Virus record (IMG/VR): IMGVR_UViG_3300029892_000093
Coordinates: 1 to 23,085 of that record
Source of the DNA: a virus
DNA: 23,085 nucleotides
Direction: 5' to 3' (one strand)
Part shown: positions 16,304 through 22,171 of the stretch, one piece after another
How the letters are laid out: each line of letters starts with the position of its first letter
Position numbering within the stretch: position 1 is the stretch's first letter
Made by a program: the position numbers and the translations under genes
The notes under the pieces: generated by a model
Database searches by the model: none
Told to the model about the DNA's origin: nothing
Seen by the model: the letters and a program-made list of their open reading frames with translations, nothing else

Positions 16304-16702
16304 ATGATCGCCTTCCGCCTGTCCCTCGTTCTCGCCGCCATCGTCATCGCATGGGCTATCGTCCGGCCCGCTGGAGCGGATGTACCGCTGCCGAGGCCGA
16401 ACCCGTTCAACGTCAGCGCGTGCACCGATCTGGACGAGGCACGCGCGTTCAACCGCACCCTCCCGGCTCATATCCGCGTCGTCAGCATGTCGGGAATCGA
16501 GGCGGACGCCTTCATCGCGGCGTTCAACGAGGTTCCGCCCGAGACGACCTACCGGGGCGACACGGTGTTCGCGCTCTCGATGGGCCAGTCGGACGTGTAT
16601 CTGGCGTTTTTCGAGGGCCAGTGCCTCACGATGTCGGGCGCGGTCATGAAGCGCGACCTGTTCTTTCAGACGCTCGCCCGCGCACAGGCGTCCATCTCAT
16701 GA
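16304..16702 (+). CDS. secreted protein, first gene of ExbBD-like cassette
   Basis: 132 aa from the ATG at 16304, which follows AGGAGG by six bases. The N-terminus is a good signal peptide: MIAFRLSLVLAAIVIAWAIV then RPAGADVP, with cleavage likely after Gly-Ala near residue 25. The mature part is about 105 residues with two cysteines (SACTDLDEA and EGQCLTMSG) that could form a disulfide. A periplasmic location is therefore likely. I do not recognise the fold or family. The stop overlaps the next gene as ATGA. As the first gene of a unit whose next two genes resemble a proton-channel pair, it may be a periplasmic partner or effector of that channel. Confidence 0.75.
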   Translation: MIAFRLSLVLAAIVIAWAIVRPAGADVPLPRPNPFNVSACTDLDEARAFNRTLPAHIRVVSMSGIEADAFIAAFNEVPPETTYRGDTVFALSMGQSDVYLAFFEGQCLTMSGAVMKRDLFFQTLARAQASIS

Positions 16703-17100
16703 GCGCACGTACACGCCTGTCGTGGTACACCGTCGCCTGCCTGTCTCTCTTGCTGACGGCTGTCGGCGCGGCGGCTTTCGGGGACATGATTCTCGCCGCA
16801 GACAAGACCTATCTGACGGTCGGAATCACGGCAGTCTACGCGCTGATGACCATCTGGATTGGCTGGGCGATCCACACGGGTCGCCAGCCGCCCGTCTACT
16901 GGGCTGAGTACGTCAGCGATGTTCTGCCGAAGGCGGGGCTCCTTGGCACGGTGATCGGCCTGATCTTAATGTTCATGGCTGCCGGCGACGACACGGCGAG
17001 CCTGTTCGGCCTTGCAACCGCGTTCTTCACGACAGCGGCGGGCATGGTAACCGCTGCGGCGCTCGATCTCCAAATCAGGATCATCGGGGCCGATGCTTAG
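16699..17100 (+). CDS. mini ExbB/TolQ/MotA-like membrane protein
   Basis: 133 aa, starting by ATGA overlap. Four hydrophobic segments are seen: about 10-32, 38-60, 79-95 and 103-122. The last two carry motifs of the MotA/TolQ/ExbB family: LPKAGLLGTVIGLILMF (76-92; the family has GLLGTV.GMI) and ATAFFTTAAGMVTAAALD (106-123; the family has AL.TTA.GL..AI). The threonines at 84 and 111-112 fall where the channel-lining threonines lie in ExbB/TolQ. In known systems this subunit forms a pentamer around the single TM of an ExbD/TolR partner and conducts protons to do work in the periplasm. At 133 aa it is much shorter than ExbB or TolQ (over 220) and lacks the large cytoplasmic loop. The partner candidate is the next gene. 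Confidence 0.65.
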   Translation: MSARTRLSWYTVACLSLLLTAVGAAAFGDMILAADKTYLTVGITAVYALMTIWIGWAIHTGRQPPVYWAEYVSDVLPKAGLLGTVIGLILMFMAAGDDTASLFGLATAFFTTAAGMVTAAALDLQIRIIGADA

Positions 17101-17659
17101 GCGCGGGCTGTCCGTCAGCTTTCTCGACGTCGTGCTGATCCTGCTGGCGTGCGTGATCTACCTGACGATGCCGAAGCAGCCGGCTCGCACATCCGGCATT
17201 GAAAATCCCGCAGAATTTCTCGTCGAGCTTCAGTGGGACGACCAATCCTGTTCCGACATAGACCTGTGGTTCCGAACGCCGTCTGGGGCAAAGGTCTGGT
17301 TTTCGTCGAAGCAAGCCGGGGTCTATTCATTGGATCGGGATGACTTGGGGTGCATGAACGACACCGTGACCGATCCTGACGGCACCTGGCGCGTCGTCCG
17401 GATCAATCGCGAAGTCCTCACCATGCGGGGATGGGAAGCCGGGCGGTACGTCGTCAACGTTCACGCCTATACGTTCAAGGACGCGGCGCCGGTCAACGTC
17501 ACGGTCCGCATGATCCGCCTCAATCCGTTCAAGGAAGAATGGACGCGGCAGGTCCAGATCGAGATGCAGGGGCAAGAGACCACTATAGCCAGCTTCGCCC
17601 TTGATGCACAAGGAAATATCGGGGGGATCGAAACCAGTTTCGTGAGGTTGACGCGATGA
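17093..17659 (+). CDS. ExbD/TolR-like single-TM protein with periplasmic beta domain
   Basis: 188 aa; overlaps the preceding gene by eight bases. A short basic N-terminus (MLRRG) precedes one TM, SVSFLDVVLILLACVIYLTM (7-26), that mirrors the ExbD/TolR/MotB segment (P.VDVMLVLLI.FM), including the essential intramembrane Asp, here D12. The rest is not the usual ExbD periplasmic fold. It is a ~155-residue Cys-containing, beta-rich domain with DIDLWFRTPSGAKVWF, MNDTVTDPDGTWRVVRIN and GRYVVNVHAYTF, reminiscent of DUF2135-like 'DvDL...P.G' domains. N-in/C-out topology would place it in the periplasm. With the preceding gene it would form a PMF-driven stator-type complex; what its periplasmic domain touches is unknown. 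Confidence 0.65.
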   Translation: MLRRGLSVSFLDVVLILLACVIYLTMPKQPARTSGIENPAEFLVELQWDDQSCSDIDLWFRTPSGAKVWFSSKQAGVYSLDRDDLGCMNDTVTDPDGTWRVVRINREVLTMRGWEAGRYVVNVHAYTFKDAAPVNVTVRMIRLNPFKEEWTRQVQIEMQGQETTIASFALDAQGNIGGIETSFVRLTR

Positions 17660-18090
17660 TCCTCGCCATCACCATTGCCGCCGTTCTCGTCTCGATCTTC
17701 CTGATCGCGGTCGCCATCCGGACGTTCCAACGAGAGCGGTGGGCGCTCTACATCGTCATCCCCGCGCTGCTGGCGTTTGCTGCCGGTTCAGGCCACGCCA
17801 TCAACGCCATGCTCGGCTATCCGACCGGCGACCTCTCGGATTTGCAGTACAGATTCCTGTACATGCACCATTCCGGTGAAGATCCGGTGTTCCTCTTGGC
17901 GGTTCCCGAGGGCGCCAATGCGCCCCGGCTGTACCGTATCCCCGCTCACCTTCTGAACGAGCAATCCCGTCGTGGCTTTGCCGATGCAGAGGCGAAGGCG
18001 GCGAAAAACGTGCCCGTCGTGGGCTCGTTCGCGGAAGGCGAATTCGTCCAGCACGACATTCGCGCCGACGGCCTTCCGCCGAAGAACTGA
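17656..18090 (+). CDS. two-TM protein, last gene of the ExbBD-like cassette
   Basis: 144 aa, starting by ATGA overlap with the preceding stop. Two N-terminal hydrophobic segments, about 2-22 (ILAITIAAVLVSIFLIAVAI) and 31-53 (ALYIVIPALLAFAAGSG), are followed by a soluble ~90-residue domain with LQYRFLYMHHSGEDPVFLLA and APRLYRIPAHLLNEQSRRGF. Similar short phage proteins with an 'RLYRIP' type segment may exist in T7-like marine and rhizobial phages, but I cannot name a family with certainty. Its tight coupling to the channel-like pair argues for a shared function in the envelope. Thirty bases separate it from the phosphoesterase gene. Confidence 0.6.
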   Translation: MILAITIAAVLVSIFLIAVAIRTFQRERWALYIVIPALLAFAAGSGHAINAMLGYPTGDLSDLQYRFLYMHHSGEDPVFLLAVPEGANAPRLYRIPAHLLNEQSRRGFADAEAKAAKNVPVVGSFAEGEFVQHDIRADGLPPKN

Positions 18091-18120
18091 CCCTCCCGAA
18101 ACTGACCATAGGACTGTGAG

Positions 18121-19374
18121 ATGGCCCACGGCCGGCACTATACAGATGCCGAGCGCCGAGACATGTGGCGTGCGCTCGCCGAAACCAACGAATCCCTCGA
18201 AAAGCTCGGCGCTCGACTAGGCATCCGCAGCAATACGCTATCCAAGGAGCGTAAGCGGCTTGTCCGGGCTGGATACGAGGCCCTGACAGCCGAACCGGAT
18301 CAACCGAAGTCCCCCACCGAAGAACGCCGCGAAGTCCATGACGCTGCCTACTGGCGACGCCGTGCTTCGGAAATGCAGCGGGCTCTTGCAAAAGCGGAGC
18401 ACGCCGTCGAGGAACTGGGAGGCATCCGCAATAACCCCGTCGAAATCCCCGAATGGATTACGGCGTCCAGAGACCGGACGCAGGGCAGGGCGGTCCTGCT
18501 CGGCATCCTGTCCGATCTCCATGTCGGCGAGGTCATAGACCCAGACGAAACCCTGAACATCAACGCCTACTCTCCCGAGATATTCCAGCGGCGCCTCAAG
18601 CGGTACATCGAAGCCGCGACCGATATCGGCCCAAGGTGGGCTGCGGATTGCAAGCTGGAGGGCTTCCTGCTGGTTCTGGGCGGGGATCTGATCTCCGGCG
18701 ACATCCACGAGGAACTGCTTCGCACCAATGCCCTGACGGCCAACGAACAGGTCCGGCTCGCGGTCTCCGAACTGACGGCGGGATGCAAGATACTGGCGAA
18801 AGCCTTCGGCCGCGTCCACGTCGTATCCGTACCCGGCAATCATGGCCGGCAGACGGCAAAGCCCACGGCCAAGCTCTATTCACGCCTGTCCTACGATACG
18901 CTCGCCGCGACGATGATCCGGGACAACCTTGAGGGTGACGCGCGGTTCACATGGCAGATCGCCAACGCCCGCGATGCACTGGTCCCTGTGCTGGGCAGGA
19001 CGATCCTGGTCACTCACGGCGATGGCGTCGGCACCAAGGGCGGGATGGGGTTCATCGGTCCTCAAGCCCCGATGGTCCGGGGCGGCAAACTGGTGACAAT
19101 CCAGCAGGCCAGCGCAGGAAGACCGCTCGATCTGCTTGTGGCGGGCCACTATCACGTCGCGAGCAATCCATCAGGGGCACTGTGGAACGGGTCGATGATC
19201 GGCGCCAGCGAGTATTCGACCGGGCTACGCTCGTCAACGGAACCTCCGGGGCAGTGGCTCGCTTTACTGCACTCTCGTTGGTTCTTGAGGGAGCGTGCGA
19301 TCATCGTACTGGAAGATCCTGTTGTGCCGGAGAAACCCAGAGTTAGGGTCCCCGCTGCGATTGCAGACGCCTAG
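18121..19374 (+). CDS. metallophosphoesterase with N-terminal HTH; 3' end replaced
   Basis: 417 aa from the ATG 18121 (AGGA ten bases upstream). Residues 8-52 look like a helix-turn-helix (YTDAERRDMW, then LEKLGARLGIRSNTLSKERK). From 124 comes a calcineurin-like phosphoesterase: SDLHVGE (D132, H134), LGGDLISGD (D189), PGNHGR (N240, H241), VTHGDG (H299), AGHYH (H343, H345), so the five-motif di-metal site is complete. Such phage proteins probably cleave a phosphodiester in nucleic acid or nucleotide; the substrate is unknown. The last ~50 codons change in style (cta, tta, tct, aga, agg) and overlap the antisense homing endonuclease by 32 bases. A second version of the same C-terminus lies at 20057-20149, beyond the endonuclease, so the native 3' end seems to have been exchanged during insertion. 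Confidence 0.85.
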   Translation: MAHGRHYTDAERRDMWRALAETNESLEKLGARLGIRSNTLSKERKRLVRAGYEALTAEPDQPKSPTEERREVHDAAYWRRRASEMQRALAKAEHAVEELGGIRNNPVEIPEWITASRDRTQGRAVLLGILSDLHVGEVIDPDETLNINAYSPEIFQRRLKRYIEAATDIGPRWAADCKLEGFLLVLGGDLISGDIHEELLRTNALTANEQVRLAVSELTAGCKILAKAFGRVHVVSVPGNHGRQTAKPTAKLYSRLSYDTLAATMIRDNLEGDARFTWQIANARDALVPVLGRTILVTHGDGVGTKGGMGFIGPQAPMVRGGKLVTIQQASAGRPLDLLVAGHYHVASNPSGALWNGSMIGASEYSTGLRSSTEPPGQWLALLHSRWFLRERAIIVLEDPVVPEKPRVRVPAAIADA

Positions 19375-20056
19375 TCCTCGACGCCCGTGTGGGCCCCATC
19401 CCGTTGGGGAGTTTCTGACGAGCGGGGGTCGTTGCGGCTCGCTCGGGGTCCCACCCCTCACGAATGCGCCGTGCGTAGGTCGAATTGGACACGCCGCATT
19501 CGTTCCTGATTTCGCAGATTAGCGTGCCGTCTCTAGCGCGCCGATTACGGCGGGTGTTGTGGGCCTGTTCCGTATGCGTGGCCCACCTGACGTTTCCCGG
19601 CTCATAGTTCCCGTTCATGTCGGGGAACCTGTCCAGCGAATGTGCCGACGACGGCTTCGGGCCGATATATTCGTAGAATGTACCGAAGTCATCACGCCAC
19701 TCTTGGCAGACTGTTATGCCTCTGCCGCCATAGTCGTGGTACGATTTATTCTTTGGGTTAAAGCATCTGTCTCGCATATGCTGCCAAGCGCGATACTCTG
19801 CCGTGACTGCATTCGAGCGCGCGCAGTCGTGTTTTGTAAATCTCGCCCGAGCCAACTCAACGGAAAGACACCCGCATGATCGACTCTTCCCGGATGTAAG
19901 ATTTGTTCCGTATACAGAAACCCGGTTCCCACAATCGCATATGCATAACCATTTTCTTTTCGCAGACCTTTCAATAACAGTCCATCTTCCAAAAACCCGA
20001 CCAGTCAAATCGTTACAGCGCGGCATGTGAAGCCTCACAGAGTGGATATAAAGAGT
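19297..20056. mobile_element. homing-endonuclease unit carrying a replacement 3' end
   Basis: The unit comprises the recoded end of the phosphoesterase gene (19297-19374), the antisense endonuclease gene (19343-20026) and a short spacer; the displaced native end begins at about 20057. Boundaries are approximate, set by where the two C-termini align (LEDP..PEKPRVR) on either side. Sampled lines are about 43-45% GC against 60% or more outside. Confidence 0.65.
19343..20026 (-). CDS. HNH-like homing endonuclease with Zn-ribbon and C-terminal HTH
   Basis: 227 aa from the ATG 20026, with GAGG eight bases upstream; the frame is open to 20170 but that part covers other genes. Domain order: a Cys ribbon at 28-53 (CICDCGN ... 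SCGCL), a nuclease core at ~78-164 with RAWQHMRDRCFNPKN, YHDYGGRGITVCQEW, HSLDRFPDMNGNYEPGNVRW and EQAHNTRRN, then a NUMOD-like HTH, CGVSNSTYARRIREGW, at 177-192. This family is common in phages as free-standing homing nucleases. The 3' end overlaps the phosphoesterase gene on the other strand by 32 bases, so the same DNA encodes both C-termini. The expected target is an uninvaded phosphoesterase gene 3' end, by inference. Confidence 0.85.
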   Translation of the reverse strand: MPRCNDLTGRVFGRWTVIERSAKRKWLCICDCGNRVSVYGTNLTSGKSRSCGCLSVELARARFTKHDCARSNAVTAEYRAWQHMRDRCFNPKNKSYHDYGGRGITVCQEWRDDFGTFYEYIGPKPSSAHSLDRFPDMNGNYEPGNVRWATHTEQAHNTRRNRRARDGTLICEIRNECGVSNSTYARRIREGWDPERAATTPARQKLPNGMGPTRASRTRRLQSQRGP

Positions 20057-20149
20057 ATGCCAAATACACACACGCTCATCAAGCTGGAAGACCCAGCCAC
20101 GCCAGAAAAGCCGCGCGTCCGGATCGCGGCAGGGATGGCCGAACGATGA
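20057..20149 (+). pseudogene. orphaned original C-terminus of the phosphoesterase gene
   Basis: Thirty codons in frame from the ATG 20057 to TGA 20147-20149 encode MPNTHTLIKLEDPATPEKPR followed by VRIAAGMAER. The living gene ends IIVLEDPVVPEKPRVR then VPAAIADA. Eleven of the 13 residues in the aligned block LEDPxxPEKPRVR are identical, but nine of those eleven use different synonymous codons. The TGA overlaps the next gene's ATG (ATGA), the spacing expected of an intact upstream gene in this operon, so this is likely the native end left behind by the endonuclease insertion. Whether it is translated is unknown; no clear ribosome site precedes 20057. Confidence 0.75.
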
Positions 20150-20547
20150 TCGACCATCTCCGCATTCCATCCGGCTACTGGTATCTCGCCAGTCCCTACA
20201 GCAAATACTATGCCGGGCTTCACGCCGCTTTCGAGGACATATGCCAGATCGCCGGCAAGTTGATCGCGCTCGGCGTCCCGGTCTACTCCCCGATCGCCCA
20301 TACCCACCCTGTCGCGATTCACAGCGGCATGGACCCGCTCGATCATGAGATATGGCTGCCGGCCGACAAGCCCATGTTCGAAGCCGCTCACGGGCTCATC
20401 GTAGCCCAGATGGACGGATGGGCTGACAGCTACGGGATCAAGGTCGAGATCGACTGGGCACGGGAAGCCGGCAAGCCGGTCCACTTCCTCCTGCCATCCG
20501 ATCTATCGGAAGAATTCGACGCGAGGCTTTCACATGAAAGCGCATGA
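20146..20547 (+). CDS. DUF1937 protein (nucleoside deoxyribosyltransferase-like)
   Basis: 133 aa. Recognisable elements are WYLASPYS near the N-terminus, VYSPIAHTHPVA, DHEIWLPADKPMFEAAHGLI, VAQMDGWADSYGIKVEIDWA and GKPVHFLLP, which together match DUF1937, a phage family with a nucleoside 2-deoxyribosyltransferase-like fold. Role in phage is unproven; nucleotide metabolism is the usual guess. The start overlaps the orphaned phosphoesterase end by ATGA, showing it was originally the next gene in that operon. The end overlaps the next gene by 14 bases. Confidence 0.85.
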   Translation: MIDHLRIPSGYWYLASPYSKYYAGLHAAFEDICQIAGKLIALGVPVYSPIAHTHPVAIHSGMDPLDHEIWLPADKPMFEAAHGLIVAQMDGWADSYGIKVEIDWAREAGKPVHFLLPSDLSEEFDARLSHESA

Positions 20548-20833
20548 GATCGCCGCGAGGGCTGCCGAGCTTGTCGGCGGGGATCGGGATCGGCAGCACG
20601 GATCGAAGCGTGACAACTTCGAGCGGATCGCCGCCATGTGGAATGCTTATCTCAGTATCCGCCGCGATCCTGGTGCGCCGCTGGACGCTGTGGACGTGGG
20701 GCACATGATGGTCGCCATGAAGCTGGCACGAACGCAGTCCGGTGCGGTGAACGTTGACGACTGGCTGGATATGGCGGGATACGCAAGCTGCGCCGGGGAA
20801 GTTGCCCTCAGTGCGCATCACGAAGAAGGCTGA
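20534..20833 (+). CDS. DUF6378 phage protein
   Basis: 99 aa, starting within the end of the DUF1937 gene. The pattern AAELVGGDRDRQHGSKRDNF, ERIAAMWNAYL, LDAVDVGHMMVAMKLARTQS and DDWLDMAGYASCAGE is that of the DUF6378 family of small helical phage proteins. Its layout recalls helical nucleotide-binding or MazG-like folds, but no activity is established. DUF1937 and DUF6378 genes often occur together in phages. It is the last plus-strand gene, and its end overlaps the convergent small membrane protein gene. Confidence 0.8.
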   Translation: MKAHEIAARAAELVGGDRDRQHGSKRDNFERIAAMWNAYLSIRRDPGAPLDAVDVGHMMVAMKLARTQSGAVNVDDWLDMAGYASCAGEVALSAHHEEG

Positions 20834-20993
20834 TGCACACCAAGCCCATCCAGTCGGCCAGCAACAGCCCCGCCGCTATGGCGAGGAAGGCTGCCCAGAC
20901 GTAGGGGATGGAGCGGAAGGTCACCTCTCCCCCTCCATGTCTAGCGCAGCGCGGCCGGCCGTCCGGCCATGATAGCGGATAGGCTGTAGTCAT
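20808..20993 (-). CDS. small single-TM protein, end of the minus-strand array
   Basis: 61 aa from the ATG 20993, which overlaps the upstream stop as ATGA; alternatively 38 aa from a GTG at 20924, which has a very strong ribosome site (GGAGG followed by GGGAGAG). The shared C-terminal part FRSIPYVWAAFLAIAAGLLL continues into ADWMGLVCISLL and forms one or two hydrophobic segments. The stronger ribosome site makes the short form attractive. No family is recognised. It is convergent with the DUF6378 gene and overlaps its end by 26 bases. Confidence 0.45.
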   Translation of the reverse strand: MTTAYPLSWPDGRPRCARHGGGEVTFRSIPYVWAAFLAIAAGLLLADWMGLVCISLLRDAH

Positions 20994-21361
20994 CCCGCCG
21001 CCCTCCCATCAGAGGGAGGGGTGGACGAACCGTTTTCCATCGGCGCCAATTTCCAACGTCGATATGCGCTCGTTGGGGGCAGCCCGATGCGACTGATCTC
21101 ATCATCAACCCACCTGTAGGCCGATGCCACGGCGTCGAACTTGGACCACTCCCCTCGGTCCATGTGATACCGCAGCCGGGCACTGACCGAAGCCCTCACC
21201 CCGACCAAGTGCAGATCCTCGACCCGATCGGGCGCTGATGCGACCAATTGCACAACCAGCCACGCGGTGCCGGGTTCAACAAAGAACCATTCCCCCTTGG
21301 TTCGAAGGTGCGAAAGGGCGGCATGTGCAGACCGCTCAACACAGCCGACGAGCGCATGGCG
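20990..21361 (-). pseudogene. open frame resembling the C-terminal part of a GIY-YIG/T5orf172 protein
   Basis: The frame is open right after the stop of the preceding gene (TAG at 21362-21364) and has no good start: the first usable codon is a GTG at 21253, without a ribosome site. Yet the part upstream of that GTG reads like protein: VERSAHAALSHLRTKGEWFF, then VEPGTAWLVVQLVAS. The pattern E-x2-x-H...L...R..GEWF is like the end of GIY-YIG/T5orf172 domains; the N-terminal GIY part is missing. After it comes WSKFDAVASAYRWVDDEISR. It is probably a 5'-deleted gene, or a protein read from an unusual start. The family hint is weak. Confidence 0.4.
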
Positions 21362-21523
21362 CTAGTCTCCGGTCTTCGGCGCGTGCACTGGGCACCCGAC
21401 ACGGATGACAAACCCATCCGGCCTTCCGGCGCCGTAGTGGTTGTCTATCACGGGGCAAGTGCACCCTGCCGCGATGGCCTTCGGAGAGCCCGGCGAGGGA
21501 AATGGGTGGGGTTCGTCCGCCAT
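21362..21523 (-). CDS. small Cys-containing phage protein (53 aa)
   Basis: 53 aa from the ATG 21523, with GGAGG seven bases upstream and one base after the previous stop (TAGGATG). The sequence MADEPHPFPSPGSPKAIAAG is followed by CTCPVIDNHYG and a final VGCPVH. The pattern GSP-A-GC-CP--DNH-G ... CP-H is shared by a widespread family of tiny phage proteins with paired cysteines and histidine, possibly a small metal-binding fold. No function is known to me. Operon context and ribosome site make it a real gene despite its size. Confidence 0.75.
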   Translation of the reverse strand: MADEPHPFPSPGSPKAIAAGCTCPVIDNHYGAGRPDGFVIRVGCPVHAPKTGD

Positions 21524-21524
21524 C

Positions 21525-21725
21525 CTACCCTCCGTCCTTCTGTGCTTCGGCCTCGATAAACTCGGCGATGCGTGACATTGCCCAGCCGGAGCAACCCTGA
21601 ATGTTGCTAAGCGCCAGATTGCCGTTCAGGTTCGCAACGCTGCCTTCAGTCAGAAGTCCATCGGCAGCTTCGCGCACAATCTCCGCAGCGCGCCGTAGGC
21701 CATCAGCGTAGGTTAGCTCAGCCAT
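21525..21725 (-). CDS. small helical phage protein (66 aa)
   Basis: 66 aa from the ATG 21725, chosen because GGAGG lies upstream in a motif shared with the 21930 start; a longer frame exists to 21785. Sequence: a helix YADGLRRAAEIVREAADGLL, then LNGNLALSNIQGCSGWAMSR and an acidic tail. Family not recognised; it resembles the small amphipathic accessory proteins common in phage early regions. It overlaps the upstream gene by eight bases (ATGGCTGA). Confidence 0.65.
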   Translation of the reverse strand: MAELTYADGLRRAAEIVREAADGLLTEGSVANLNGNLALSNIQGCSGWAMSRIAEFIEAEAQKDGG

Positions 21726-21930
21726 CGGAGCCTCCGGGGCTGGCGGCGATCTGGCTCGGCGAGAAGATGTGCAGCATCCCGGCATAGTCAGCGCCGGTTG
21801 CTTCCACGACGTATCGCAACAGCCCTGCGCGGGTCGTGAACGAAGATCGGATTTCGCCGGGGAAGGAATAGCCGGACACTTTCACAACCTGCGTCCCCAC
21901 CGGCATCTCGGTCTCGACGTCGTCAGCCAT
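21718..21930 (-). CDS. small conserved phage protein (70 aa)
   Basis: 70 aa from the ATG 21930, with GGAGG five bases upstream; the frame could begin at 21942. The sequence runs from EMPVGTQVVKVSGYSFPGEI through SSFTTRAGLLRYVVEATG to GMLHIFSPSQI. This resembles a recurrent family of small phage proteins with a compact SH3-like beta barrel (pattern G..V.k..GY.FpG.vrs.F....g..RYVVE......gmLHIf). Function unknown. It overlaps both neighbours by eight bases. Confidence 0.7.
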   Translation of the reverse strand: MADDVETEMPVGTQVVKVSGYSFPGEIRSSFTTRAGLLRYVVEATGADYAGMLHIFSPSQIAASPGGSDG

Positions 21931-22171
21931 CAGAGCCTCCATGCTTGGCGAGGAAGGTGCGGCGGATTGCTCGATAGTTGGCGAGGCATTGAGCCGCGTC
22001 GCCGTCTTCTGCCCTACGCAGCACCCCCACCGCCTCGTCCAGTTCCGCTTTCAGGTGTCGGCTATCGGCGATGAGCGCGAGCACGTTCTCTGCCGAGAAT
22101 GCCGGGACACCACGCTGGTCCGGCCGGATGGCGTTCGCAGCGCGCTCCAGTTCGTCGAGGTCCACGGTCAT
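21923..22171 (-). CDS. small helical phage protein (82 aa)
   Basis: 82 aa from the ATG 22171, which overlaps the upstream stop (ATGA) and has GGAGG upstream. Mainly two helices: DLDELERAANAIRP and then VLALIADSRHLKAELDEAVG through QCLANYRAIRRTFLAK, probably a coiled coil. The end GGSDG is the same as that of the next gene because both encode the next ribosome site. No family is recognised. Confidence 0.65.
   Translation of the reverse strand: MTVDLDELERAANAIRPDQRGVPAFSAENVLALIADSRHLKAELDEAVGVLRRAEDGDAAQCLANYRAIRRTFLAKHGGSDG

Noticed and set aside
19297-20057. Group I intron or intein in the phosphoesterase gene
   Set aside because: Both ends encode the same C-terminus rather than successive parts, the upstream frame ends in a proper stop, the nuclease is antisense, and no intron core or intein splice motifs were seen.
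20953-20968. GGCCGG-CCGT-CCGGCC hairpin as a terminator
   Set aside because: Strong stem but no T-run on either side, and it lies within the proposed small membrane gene frame.
21248-21559. 103-codon plus-strand frame in the minus-strand array
   Set aside because: Opposite the 53-aa gene, whose ribosome site, spacing and family pattern are convincing; no support for the plus-strand reading.
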